Shown here: piece after piece, positions 48,601-60,275 of the stretch | Position numbering within the stretch: position 1 is the stretch's first letter | How the letters are laid out: each line of letters opens with the position of its first letter | Assembly (NCBI GenBank): GCA_016169945.1 | Contig: JADLSH010000184.1 | Span: 1,674,001 to 1,738,000, forward strand | Direction of reading: 5' to 3' | Source of the DNA: Trachythela sp. YZ-2020 | Lineage: Eukaryota > Cnidaria > Anthozoa > Malacalcyonacea > Clavulariidae | Length of the DNA stretch: 64,000 bases | The notes under the pieces: model-generated | Seen by the model: the letters and a program-made list of their open reading frames with translations, nothing else | Databases searched by the model: none | Told to the model about the DNA's origin: nothing | Translations under genes and position numbers: made by a program

Positions 48601-51600
48601 TCACACAAAACAACTACAGTACTTCTCAATCTTTAATCAGCCTCGGACATTTATTATCCTGTATGTACTACGTATACATTTGTTTTTAAGTTCAAGGTGA
48701 GTATATTTCAATGCTCTGTCGTTTAACTCTCCCTCCAGAACTTTGGAAACGCGCAATTGCGTTGTGAAGGGGGATATAAAAACAATCATTTTTAAAGAGC
48801 GTCCTCCCCCCGAATAAGCGCCTCCCCCCGAATAAGCGCCTCCCTCAAATAAACGACAGATCAGTGGTAGAACTGCATCTTAATTGTACCTGTGTAGCCA
48901 TCATATTCCAACCATCGTTGCAAACTGTCCCCCATCTTCCACCAGTGTACACCTCGAGACGGCCATGGTAAACACCTGTAGAGAAATCAATTTAAATCAC
49001 TTGCCTCTTTGCGATTATGAAACCGTGTACGTTGCTGTAGCAGTGAAGCCCTAGCCTGCGTGGCAGGCGTTCTATTGCGGGGAAGGGAGCTTTGTTTAGA
49101 GCGCGCGCTTTCTTTGTTTAGAGCGCGCGCGCTATATTCCGCACCGGAATATATCGCATTTGGGTCCGCGAATCCTAAACCCATCAGTCTATCCTAATCC
49201 AAACCTAATCCCAATCCTAACCCTATACCAGCCTCGTACCCAGGCGCTTTTAAGGAAAAGAATAAAAATCGCGTTCAGCTAATTTATAGAGACCAGTGGC
49301 TAAGCTGAGCGAGCGCGCGGGGGTGCTTGGGAATAAAAATCGCGTTCAGCTAATTTATAGAGATCAGTGGCTGAGATTGGCGAGCGCGCGGGGGTGCTTG
49401 GGGAGGTCGCGTCTCTATAATTAGCTGAACGCGATTTTTTTTCTTTAATAAAAGCGCCTGGGTACGAGGCTGACCCTATACCTAATTATCTTATTCTATA
49501 ACCCTTGTTTTAACAATAATCCTTGCGTATTCCTAATTATCTAATCTATTCCTAACCTTAACACAAATGTCTGAGAGAAGCTGACTGTTTACGAAAGGGA
49601 TAATTGCGTTCATCGATCATGACCTACCTCCGCCTACAAGCCGCAAATTCTGACACACGACCCCAGCAGTTTTCATATTCGAAGCATACAATGTATCACT
49701 GTTTATGTTGGCAGGGCAGTCACTTAACTTTGCCTCGCTTCCAGCACACTGCACATCCGTAAGAAATACCTGTACATGATAGAAATAATACAGCCTTTGT
49801 CAAATGAGCATGAGAGTTGATGAGAGTTATAGCACACAATAGGAAATGACCAGGTCCGGTCAAATGAGAGGTCCGGTCATGCCCGGTCAAATGAGAATAA
49901 GAGTTACATGAGAGTTCAATGGATATTACTGCGCGTAGCAGCTGACGAGCCAAAATTCTCATCAACGACTCTCACCAAAATTTAAACCAGCTCAAAGTTG
50001 ACGAGAGTCGAGTGCTGCGGTCCAACGCGAGCGAGACTTGCAACCATTGAACTATATACAAACTGGAACGCTAACTCAATACGCCAAACCCGATAATAGG
50101 ATGAAGCCTAGCTAGTTTTTCTGAGTTTTGAGTTGAAATACTTAACGCTGAACATTGGGCTGTATATGAAACTGAAGCTATTAAAAAGTTCTATTTGATA
50201 TAAAAACTTCAAGACTTTAGGCAAAATGGAAATACTTAAAAAATACAAAAACAACCGCAATTTTGTACTGAAAATACGTAATCATGCATAAATTATACAG
50301 CATAAATTATATATGCACTAATTACGCATTCAATTTTTTTAGCCCGGAAACCAAGATAAAATGCTGTACATTTCTCATCCAATTGTTATCCAAATTGAGC
50401 GAAAATTTAATCGTTTTGTCCTTCGGCTATGCCCGTTTGCTCCACAAATTTTCGTATTAAACTGTTTGATAGTTTTTGAGTTATATATCGTATACTGACA
50501 GACTAACACACAAACAAACACACATACCTGCACATAGTCAGCAGGCAAATGACGGATTATTTCCATAGCATAGAGAAAACCCAGTTCTTTGCAGGTAACG
50601 TTCGCATCGTCCATGTCCCAGCCTTCATCCCCAACCGCCCCCCACTTTCCACCGCTGTAGATCTCTACCCGTCCTGCGTTATCCCCCGGGGCCCCCACCA
50701 GACGGATGGGGTGGTTACCACTTGTGTCTGGAGAGCCTAAAAATCGAGAGAAGAAATCGACTTTGGCGAAAGGCAACTACGAAATATTGTTACGTTAATT
50801 CTATTTTCAAACCATGTTTCCCGAAGGTGGACAAACCAGGAAACATTGTTTTCTAGCCATGTTTACCAATGGTGGGCAAACCAGGAAACATTGTTTCCTA
50901 GCCATGTTTACCAATGGTGGGCAAACCAAGAAACATTGTTTCCTAGCCATGTTTACCAAAGGTGGGCAAACCAGGAAACATTGTTTCCTAGCCATGTTTA
51001 CCAAAGGTGGGCAAACCAGGAAACATTGTTTTCTAGCCATGTTTACCAATGGTGGGCAAACCAGGAAACATTGTTTTCTAGCCATGTTTCCCGAAGGTGG
51101 ACAAATCAGGAAACATTGTTTCCTAGCCATGTTTCCCGAATGTGGTCAAACCGGGGAACACTGTTTCCTAGCCAAGTTTCCAGAATGTGGTCAAACCAGG
51201 AAACATTGTTTCCTAGCCATGTTTTCCGAAGAAACATGAAACAATTAAGGTGTTCAACGAAGCAGTTGAGAAAACATCAAAAGAGCCTAGGGTCTGTTTC
51301 CTTCACATACTTACATGTTGGCGGTTCCCCATTCCAGGTTCCGTCTGACAAACACGCCAGGTTTTCATTACCAGTCAGTGTATACTTGAACTTACAGAAA
51401 AACGAAGCGACATTTCCTTCAAAACGAGATCCTCGTCTGATACCATTGGTTGGGTGATCGAGGACAGGACATGCCACTAGGTAGAAAGGGCAGATTTTTG
51501 TCTTCACATATAGAAGTACGGGTGGCGCACACGGCTAGCGCGTCGCCTTTCACCACTAAGTTCCAAGTTAAGCCCGGTCGGGCGAGGTCAGTGGCTGGAT

Positions 51601-54600
51601 GGGTTACCACCTGGGCACAGTCTTCGTGTCGACTCGCAACAACTAGGGACTCATGTGAATAGAGTTGTCGTAGTTGATCTCTCCCGTGCTTCGAGGGTTT
51701 TTCTCCGGGTACTCCGGTTTCCCCCCCTCTTCAAAATCAACACTTAGTTGCATGTGCAGATCATAAAAGGGGTATGAACTAATAGCGGCTGCTAGAGGCG
51801 CCATTTGTAAGCTTACGGTTTACCTCAGTCTGTTCATGTCTGTGTAATGTCTCTGTAGTCGTAATGTAAATGGTTGGTGAAAAGCCCTGTAGGGAACAAC
51901 TATTAAATCTCTATCTAGTAGGGTGCCATTCGAAAACGCATTTTTTTTCACATTCACATTTGTTGAACTGACTTAGAAATTCAGCATTATAATTTATAAA
52001 TCCCAGGCAATTATCGAACTTGATCTTGTAGCTAAGTTGGTGGAGCGTCGAGCTACAATCTTTGACAATATACTATGAGACAATATAGTTTAAACACGCA
52101 AAGATCAATCTTTTAGCTGTCAAATGATACCTTTTTTTGGATCATTGCGGTACAAAATGGCCAAATACGATACGATTAAAAATTGCCAGTCGAAAACGCA
52201 TTTTTCCGCCATTGGGAGTTGCCAAGTGCAAAGCTATCCTCTGCCTGTTGAAATTATTCTCATTTCGGTTCAAATTTAAGAATTTTAATACTGAGATGGC
52301 GTAATTTAAAGAAGGTTCGAATCGCGATTCAACAGCGAAATTTGGTGGTTGAAACATTTAACGAAACAGGACGTTTGCAGACTGAACTGGCAATGCTGAA
52401 CGTTTTACAAATAGGCAACGATCATTTTGGCAAATAGTCGCCAAGTCGAAGGACGTTTAATTCTCAAAGGTGGAAAAATGTGATTTCGACCACTCTTTTT
52501 TCATCCGATCGTATTTGGGCCATTATTGATCGCAGTGATACAAAAAGATGTCATTTGACAGCTAAAAGCCTGATCTTTCTTTTTGTGAAAAAGCTTGGTC
52601 TATAAACTTAATATTATGCACGCGAAACATGCCAAATTTGGATTACCTTTTTTATATACACCCCGTATATATTGTTCTAATATTTCCCCCCTCCCTCCCC
52701 CCACCTGTTTTAATGTTGCGGTCTAGTCAGTGGTTGTGAGATCAACATTGAACCGCGGGCAGCGGAGAGGGGGGGGGGGGTCGCTTGGCGTACGAAATGC
52801 CATGAAGTTACGGTATACGTCCCATAGTTTCTGGCAAAGACTGGAGCATTTCGAAGGTCTCGGGTTCGATGCCCAATCACGGCAAGCAGTATTTCGCTGC
52901 TTACTCGCCGTTTGGAATCATTCACTCGAAGACATTTCTTCACTATCTTCCTATCATAAAACCGAGTGAACACATCACAACATTACTATATATTCGTAAT
53001 TTTTCTTGTCGATTAAGTCATTCTGTAGCAGACTATAGATTGTATTCTATTTCCACTGACTATTAGTGTGACTGGTGCCGGAGGTCTACCTTGGTAAAAT
53101 TGTCATAGCAAACTCCTATTCCCACCATAACTGTTTGCCTGTTTGCCTGTTTGCCATGTTTGCTAGTTGCTGCCTTTGAGGATTTGGAAATTTGCCATTG
53201 CGGTTTTTGCCTACAAGTGCCTAAAATGAATAATTTTAAGCCACTTACTTATAACTTTCACTTCGATCTTATTGCTGGCTGCAACGCCATGTTTGTTACT
53301 TGCTTTGACGTGGTACAGACCTTCGTGTGACTTCTGTATGTTGCTAAACACCATAGTGGCCTTAGTGTCTACCTGTTTTAGTTCATATCCTTGTGACGGG
53401 TAGACCTTTACGTCATCTTTAAACCAACCATATACGCCGGTAAATATCGAGAGCTCTGCGTTGACTTGTGCGTAAAATGCTGGACATATGATTAAGTTGC
53501 CCTCGATAATTTGTGCACTGGGAGGCGCTGAAATAATAGAAATATGGGTGAATCCATATCAACAACTTCGAACCCTAATCCTAACCTTGCAGACGATAAT
53601 AGAATTGTCATTAATTAAATAACTAGTTTATACCCTAGCAAATATGTCTGCTGTGTAAAGCGTCCGAAAATTCATCTCTCTTCGAGCAACTTTCTGCATA
53701 TTCAAATCACATTGCAATTCAATCGCATTGATTGAATAGTTGAATACTTCGATATGCATAGGGCTGTGTACGAAGGGCCTTCGCTCGAAACGTCGAAGCT
53801 CTTATTGTATTTTTCAGGTAGTTTTACACAACTCAACCGCCGAATCATCATTATAGGACTGTGTACCTGGGCTCATCTTTTGTAACAGCAAGCCCACCCC
53901 CCTTGCTAAAATTTCAAAATCGACTGCCCCCCCCGGAGATACTTACGTATAACCCCAACCAAATGAGAATAGGATCCGACTTTTCCAGTAGGATTGACAG
54001 CATAACACCAATACCTTCCATTGTCCGCTGTGGTAAACTTCTTCATCTCCAAACTTCCATTTGGAAAAAGGTTAAAACGATCCGTTGCATGTAAATTCAT
54101 AACATAGCCATTTTTTACCCAAATGTACGATTCAGCTCGACGGGAATAGCAATCCAGCATCACATTGTCGTTTTCATCAAGCTCCGCCCCCTTGGGATGT
54201 ATTTCTATCACAGGCCATACTGTTAAAGTACAAATGCATATTTGTGACGCCAGAAAGACAAAAAAACAGAAACATGAGAATTTTAAGACTACAGTCCTCT
54301 ACCGGTTGCTGTGGTAGAAATTGAACGTTTTTGAAATTGAACGTTTTTGAAATTGAAAACTATAAAAGTGGTCAAATCTGGCCAAAAAGTCTTTTTAAGG
54401 AGTTAGCCTATAATTGGCAAACGATTTCGCTTCTCAGAGAGACATGGGCAAACAGTAGAATATTTGAGGAAAGATCAAGATTTTTAAATGTTTCTACGAC
54501 CGAATTTTTCCTAACTCTTTCTCCCAGACCGTATGTTGAATATCATGATGCCAGTCAAATGGAAAAGCATTACTCGATTTAAGCGATTTCGTTCAAAGTT

Positions 54601-57600
54601 ATACCGAATTTTACGATTGCGTTATGTTATGAGCATCACGTACACACGCGGTAAAAACGCACAAGTTGTAACAAACCTGCCGAGCAGACTTGTACCAATG
54701 TTGTTTCGACAACTTTTTATTAGGATGTGTTCGCACTGCTTGTTCCCAGTTTGCTGACAAGTTGTTAACGGCTTGTTGACAACTTGCTACAAGGTTGTTG
54801 ACTCAGCAGACTTGTTACAAGTTGTTCCAACAACTTGTTATCGTCCTGCAACTCAACAACTTGTTAGCAAGTTGTGAGTGAACACCTTGTAGCAACTTGA
54901 TAAAATGATAGCATTATTACAACTTGTTGACAAACTTGCTACAAGCCTGTTGCGAACACACATTGTTGACAAGATGCGCACGAGATTTTTGCGTGTGTAC
55001 TAAATCTACAACGCTGGTAGTTTCCTAAGCAGGAATTGCCTAGCAACCCATACAAGTACCATTACGCATGAGATGCCTGCGGAGGAGGCTACAACATTAC
55101 AACAAATGGCTGTCGAACTAAATATGAATTAGGTTCGGCACATGAGAAGTGCGTCGTTTGAACTAGGATTACTAGGCCTAACTTACCACCAATCGAACAT
55201 TTCGCTCCATCGAAGCCAGGCGTGCATAAACATTTACTCGTTCCAGTAGGACAATCTTCAAAACATGATCCTCCATTTTTACACACCAGACCATCACATG
55301 ATAACTAAAATTATCATCAAGATTGCGACTATGCATCACTACATGCCTATAGTTACTACTAGTTTGGGATCGATCGACCCAGGGTAACTGGAATAAAGGG
55401 CTAAGGCAAAGGCAAAGAAGAATAAGAATAAGAATGAAACACAAAGGTAGCTAAGCGTCAGAATTATCTACGTGAGTGAATAACTAATGAAAATAACGTT
55501 CCAGTGTATATATATATCATAATATCTATTTTTATTTTACAAACCAGCTTATTTATTATTCAATATATTGGTCAAAACTGCTTGTCTAACATATCATGCG
55601 GCTGTGCTATTATATATTTTGACTTTCGCGGTATTGCCACTCGTGCATTTTACAATTTAAACTAATTCATAATTCAGGATTAGCATTCTAACAATTTCGT
55701 TACTCTATGCAACGACCGAGAGACGTGTCCGTATTAGAGATGTGTCTGTATTAGAGATGTGTCTGTATTAGAGAGATGTCTGTATTAGAGAGATGTCTGT
55801 ATTAAAGAGATGTCTGTATTAGAGAGCTGTGTGTTTTAGAGAGGTGTCTGTATTAGAGAGGTGTCTGTATTAGTGATGTGTCTGTATTAGAGAGGTGTAT
55901 GTATTAGAGAGGTGTCCGTATTAGAGAGGTGTCAGTATTAGAGAGGTGTCTGTATTAAAGAGGCGTCTGTATTAGAGAGGTGTCTGTATTAGAGAGATAT
56001 CTGTATTAGAGAGATGTCTGTATTAGAGAGGTGTCTGTGTTAGAGAGGTGTCCGTTTTAGAGAGGTGTCTGTATTAGAGAGGTGTCTGTATTAGAGAGAC
56101 GTCTGTATTAGAGAGATGTCTGTGTTAGAGAGGTGTCTGTATTAGAGAGATGTCTGTATGAGAGAGGTGTCCGAATTAGAGGGGTGTCTGTATTAGAGAG
56201 GTGTCTGTATTAGAGAGGTGTCTGTATTAGAGAGATGTCTGTATTAAAGAGGTGTCTGTATTAGAGAGGTGTCTGTATTAGAGAGATATCTGTATTAGAG
56301 AGATGTCTGTATTAGAGAGGTGTCTGTATTAGAGAGGTGTCCGTTTTAGAGAGGTGTCTGTATTAGAGAGGTGTCTGTATTAGAGAGAAGTGGCTGAATT
56401 AGAGAGATGTCTGTGTTAGAGAGGTGTCTGTATTAGAGAGATGTCTGTATGAGAGAGGTCTCCGTATTAGAGAGGTGTCTGTATTAGAGAGGTGTCTGTA
56501 TTAGAGAGGTGTCTGTATTAGAGAGATGTCTGTATTAGAGAGGTGTCTGTATTAGAGAGATGTCTGTATTAGAGAGATGTCTGTATTAGAGAGATGTCTG
56601 TATTAGAGAGGTGTCCGTTTTAGAGAGGTGTCTGTATTAGAGAGATGTCTGTATTAGAGAGTTATCTGTATTAGAGAGAAGTGGCTGAATTAGAGAGATG
56701 TCTGTATTAAAGAGGTGTTTGTATTAGAGAGGTGTCTGTATTAGAGAGGTGTTTGTGTTAGAGAGATGTCTGTATTAGAGAGAGAGATATCCATATTAGA
56801 GAAGTATCTGTATTAGAGATGTGTCCGTATTAGAGATCTGCTCGCGGATAGGTCTAAAAATGTATACAGTATTCGCTCGTAATTTCCATCTACAAAAACC
56901 CTTTCACGTTCTTATGTCGACATACCTGTACAGTTTCGTAATGTGTGTATCCAGTACGGGCAGTTAACGATGCTTCATTCTTTGTTCTATCCACTAATTC
57001 GCAGCCACGTAATTCATTGCTTGAGTCATGTTCATAATTGTATGACAGACATTTGCCGTTTGCCAAGCATTGGAAAGCACATTGAGTAGGTGACTTGACT
57101 TGGTGTGTTTCGATTAGCCCCGTGTCTATCGAATGATCTGCAAAAGACATAATGAACGAATGATAAGCTGTTTTCCTTTTTTGGTTTTCATTTTCACTTT
57201 TGAATATTTTTCAATGCTGTAACCGTTTCCGTAATTTAAAACAGTTTTATTGCAAATATATACCGTATAGCATACCGTATAGAGTTCATTTATATGCTCT
57301 GAAGATTTTGTATTGTAAACAACGAAATGTTAGCAAAGAAAATTCTTAATTTAATATTGATATATGTGTTTTAATTAAAAGTCATTTTCTTGGCTTTCTT
57401 ATTCATTTTTAAACTAAGATTTGCACATACTAGTGTATCAATTGCTACAGTTTTGAGCGAAGAGTAGTTTATTACAGGCAAGGAGGCATTTACCTCCTGC
57501 CCTTCAATCAGAAGGGGGGGGGGGTTAGCAAGGGTCAGCTATACAATCTTGGACAAACGCCTTGAGACCACTGCGCGATTAAAAGTCATTTTCATGAGCT

Positions 57601-58510
57601 GCGCCAATTTTATTCTCTTTCGCATGCGAGTAGAGCGCTTCCAATTCGACTGTAATAAATATCGCAGGTCGTTTTCTCCTGATGTTCCTGTTTTCTTCTG
57701 TCGTAACACTGGACCAATAAGGATTGACCTTACTGGATCTCTAGGGAGAAAAGTTTTGAAACAACTGGTGAAGATATCCATCGTAAAAAAAGTTATAGTA
57801 TGCTTTAATAAACCTTTAATAATAATATAAGTGGCTGCATTACCGGAGTCGTCAAAGCAACCACATACAAACAAACCAAGGTGAAAAAAAAATGACCTCC
57901 TGATTAATAATCATAAAGATTAAAGTTAGTTTAGTTTCCCGAAAAATTTGAAATCTATGGAGGTGGATTTCTGAAATGGCAATCTCGCCAGCATTACAGG
58001 AAAACACACTTGATTCAATTCCTAATTACGCTACTTGGCTTGCCCTAGGAAACAGTAGCACCCAATTAATAGTTCTTCTTGAAAATTGAAAATTGAAAAT
58101 TGAAAGATAAACGCTCCCATTTACTTAGGCTACAAGGTAGTGAAATCTCTCCTTGAAAAAGGTGATTCTAAATCTATCTAGTCTAGCCCTTTCTGGACCT
58201 TAAATTTGTCTTTCCCCCTTTTTGTTTCTGTTAAAAATCTCTCCAATACTCCCATAAGCAATTCGAAAACGTTTCAAAAACCGTTAACATTGACATTGTC
58301 TTGACACATTCTCACTACATTTCAATGTTACACATTTTAGCTCAAAAAGCGTCGACTAATTGTTTGTAGACAACAACATTAATTCCCACACCGATACATA
58401 CCAACATCAGTTTGAGCAAAATTACCAATATTCTGACACTTGCTCCGCAACGGTCCTTTTCCAAATACATTTCTTACTTGAAGCAAGACGAAAATTAACA
58501 CGAATTTCAT
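45642..58510 (-). CDS. Secreted PAN-EGF-Ig-Ig-Sushi-SRCR(x7) protein
   Basis: Twelve minus-strand exons: 58510-58402, 57137-56926, 55304-55187, 54219-53947, 53527-53249, 51476-51315, 50736-50528, 49769-49628, 48975-48890, 48352-48133, 47492-47352, 46987-45642; 3297 nt, 1098 aa, phases matched throughout. Residues 1-17 are a signal peptide ([11 protein letters not shown]). About 24-107 form a PAN/apple domain ([16 protein letters not shown]). 108-146 are EGF (CKNGGSC, CLCTPGF). 147-237 and 238-330 are Ig-like (DNGRYWCYA). 331-385 are a Sushi/CCP module ([20 protein letters not shown]). 386-1098 hold seven SRCR domains (for example [27 protein letters not shown]). The last exon encodes four and a half SRCRs, unlike the split upstream ones. 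No membrane segment is seen, so it is probably secreted unless a later exon was missed. SRCR proteins bind microbial or host ligands; the role here is inferred. SRCR 5 has lost conserved cysteines. Confidence 0.92.
47805..48115. repeat. AACTTGTTG-family copy in SRCR intron
   Basis: ACACGTAAAAACGCGCGCG, TTGTTGACAACTTGC and TTGACAAGATGCGAG occur as in the other copies. It begins and ends with ACACACGTAAAAA/TTTTTACGTGTGTA, which look like the terminal inverted repeats. 47640-47780 repeats ACTCTCATCAACTCTC. Confidence 0.75.
49230..49471. mobile_element. MITE with internal tandem duplication and about 10-bp target duplication
   Basis: Ends AGCCTCGTACCCAGGCGC and GCGCCTGGGTACGAGGCT. The inner unit starting AATAAAAATCGCGTTCAGC is duplicated directly and present once inverted. 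Flanks share ACCCTATACC (49220-49229 and 49473-49482). It lies in an intron between SRCR exons. Confidence 0.88.
50814..51235. repeat. 45-bp minisatellite, inverted relative of 12380-13150
   Basis: About nine copies of a 45-bp unit (CCTAGCCATGTTTACC, AACCAGGAAACATTG) are the reverse complement of the unit in the STRA6-like gene. The array is in the intron between the Sushi and first SRCR exons. The open frames on both strands reflect the multiple-of-three unit. Confidence 0.93.
51516..51920 (+). mobile_element. SINE with a 5S-rRNA-like head segment
   Basis: 51563-51618 (AAGTTAAGCCCGGTCGGGCG, GGCTGGATGGGTTACC, ACCTGGGCAC) resembles the internal promoter part of 5S rRNA. It is preceded by GGTGGCGCACACGGCTAGCG and TCGCCTTTCACCACTAAG, which resembles the tRNA-like head at 36748. 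The body (TTTTTCTCCGGGTACTCCGG) and end (GTGAAAAGCCCTGTAGGG) match the tRNA-headed SINEs. Confidence 0.75.
51921..53248. other. SRCR-gene intron, no gene seen
   Basis: 51925-52600 contains the inverted phrases TTTAGCTGTCAAATGATACC and ACAGCTAAAAGCCTGATC, with GTCGAAAACGCATTTTTCC words, so it is probably one eroded MITE. 52690-52980 has C/G homopolymers and no supported exon. Confidence 0.4.
54650..55005. repeat. AACTTGTTG-family copy in SRCR intron
   Basis: TACACACGCGGTAAAAACGC at the left and TTTTTGCGTGTGTAC at the right resemble terminal inverted repeats. The interior holds TGTTGACAACTTGCTACAAG and TTGTTATCGTCCTGCAAC, as at 47805-48115. Confidence 0.78.
55725..56845. repeat. 17-bp minisatellite GTGTCTGTATTAGAGAG
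   Basis: About 65 tandem units, with GAGAGGT/GAGAGAT variants and small higher-order duplications, lie in the intron between the PAN and EGF exons. 56845-56900 after it resembles the flank of the tRNA-SINE/foldback family (AGGTCTAAAAATGTATA). Confidence 0.95.
57150..58401. other. SRCR-gene first intron, no gene seen
   Basis: 57710-57800 carries the dispersed-repeat phrase TACTGGATCTCTAGGGAGA, and 57832-57875 a possible SINE head remnant (CCGGAGTCGTCAAAGCAACC). Otherwise AT-rich and unassigned. Confidence 0.4.
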
Positions 58511-59842
58511 CGCGAATTAAAATCAGAACAGTCGCAACTGAGCGAACACTGAGATTTGAGACTCCTTACTTGCAGTACGAGGACCTGTTAAGCTGAATAA
58601 TTTATCATGCTAAAGCGTTAACATACACAACGTTATGTTGCTCTGGTAACGGTCAAAAAAACATGGCAAATGTTTGGAATAAACAACCACTAATTTCATT
58701 GCATGGCTAATTTGTTTTAATTGTGGTGTAACTACCAGAAGACTCGGTCGCTTTAGTCACAAAAACAACATCCCACTTAACTAAAAATGCCGGTCTGTAA
58801 ATTTCCGTCTTTTCTGCCTGTTTGAGATTGTTTAAATATTTAGGCAAGTTTGGAGTACAGCATACCTATAATTTAATGTGCATTGATAACCATTTTGCAT
58901 GGATAATTATAAATTGAAAGTGTGCTGTAATGGAACATTAGAAATTTAGAACCCACTAAAACTTTAGAAATAAATTTAAATAATTTACATCACTTATCCG
59001 AGCTTAAAGGTGTACCAAACTGAGTTAGTTTGAGTTTAAAGTCTATCCTCGGAGTTTACATAGAATTCACTCTGGTCTTTAAACAATCTTGGCATGATTG
59101 CTTTTAATGGGTAGCATTGGTCGTATTTTCAGTCACTCCAAAGGGCTTCGTCACTAAAATTTTCCTGTGGGGGTACCAGCTAGTCTCCGAACTGGCAAAT
59201 CCTCTATAGCTTATGGACTGTGCAGTGATAATAAAAATTCATAAAATTAGGTACGAAGAACAGTTCCATGGCAGCTGAGGTTAATGCGTGGATGTGTCGT
59301 TTACCTCTGTAATAACAAGGTAATAAGGCGGGTGTGCTTATTATCCTTACTTGCAGCTGAGAGCTAAGCTGAATTGCGAAGGACACAGCTCAACGTGACC
59401 AAGTCGAAGGCTTTCTAGGCGCATATGGCAGCCACCTTTTGCTCGCCATCACGGAGCACAGTGAAGCAATATTATGCAGTTGTCTGACTCCTGCAAATAT
59501 ATATTGTTAGACAATATTAATTATTATGCAGTTATCTGCGTTCCAAACACAGCAGGTTCTATCCGAGTTCCTCCTGTAACCAAGAAGGGATAACCCTTAC
59601 TGAAGCTTTCAGGAAGACCATTTAAGAACTGATAGAACTATTCCGTCTAAAGAAAGTAATTATATAAGTAATTCTGTTTACATAAGTTAAATTCTAGTTA
59701 AATGTATAAATGATAAAGTGCGCCAACTCCGACTTTGCCAAGCACAGCAGGTTTAATTTTCTTCGGGTATTCCGGTTTTCGTCTGTAACTAAAAAGGGAT
59801 GACCCTAAGGAAGACCGTTTTAGAACTGATAGAACTGATAAA
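58511..59842. other. Upstream region of the SRCR gene
   Basis: No gene seen. The promoter of the minus-strand SRCR gene should lie here, but no core element is convincing. 59540-59660 and 59750-59850 are repeat fragments (CAGGAAGACC; TAGAACTGATAGAACTGAT). Confidence 0.4.
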
Positions 59843-60124
59843 GAACGAAGATTAGAATCTAAAGCCAGACTCATTTATAAAATAATTCATGATTTTGCTC
59901 CTACAGCGCTCACTGAAATATTTTCCGTTGCTTCAGTTGTCAGACCTCATGATTACAATTTACGAAATTCTGACAAGAAGCTAAATCTTCCTTTTCCTAA
60001 AACGGAATATTTAAAAAAAAGTTTTGGTTTCAACGGTGCTAAATTGTGGAATAATCTACCAACTGAAGTTAGAAATGCGGAGAGCTTAGTAAGTTTCAAC
60101 TCGCTTTTACGTGCATGCAACTAG
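59843..60124 (+). pseudogene. Non-LTR retrotransposon ORF2 C-terminal fragment
   Basis: 94 codons open to a stop, ending SFGFNGAKLWNNLPTEVR then SFNSLLRACN. This resembles the conserved C-terminal tail after the reverse transcriptase in CR1/L2/jockey-like LINEs. There is no reverse transcriptase upstream, so it is a 5'-truncated copy. The 3' part runs to about 60275 and ends in TTTTACTTTACCTTACCT. Confidence 0.72.
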
Positions 60125-60275
60125 CCTGTTATACTATCTACTATTTTTGTATTATATTATTCAACTTTGTATATATGTAGCTAATTTTAAATTTTATCAC
60201 GCCCCCCTTGGAAATCAATAATTATTGAAGGGGTTAGCGTGTCTATGAATAAAGTTTTACTTTACCTTACCTACC

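Noticed and set aside
50807..51457. Several 100-200-codon frames on both strands with 15-residue repeats
   Set aside because: A 45-bp minisatellite without in-phase stops; not a repeat protein gene. Same for 12331-12796.
55725..56845. CRISPR-like array
   Set aside because: The units are directly abutting 17-mers without unique spacers, in a eukaryotic intron; a minisatellite.
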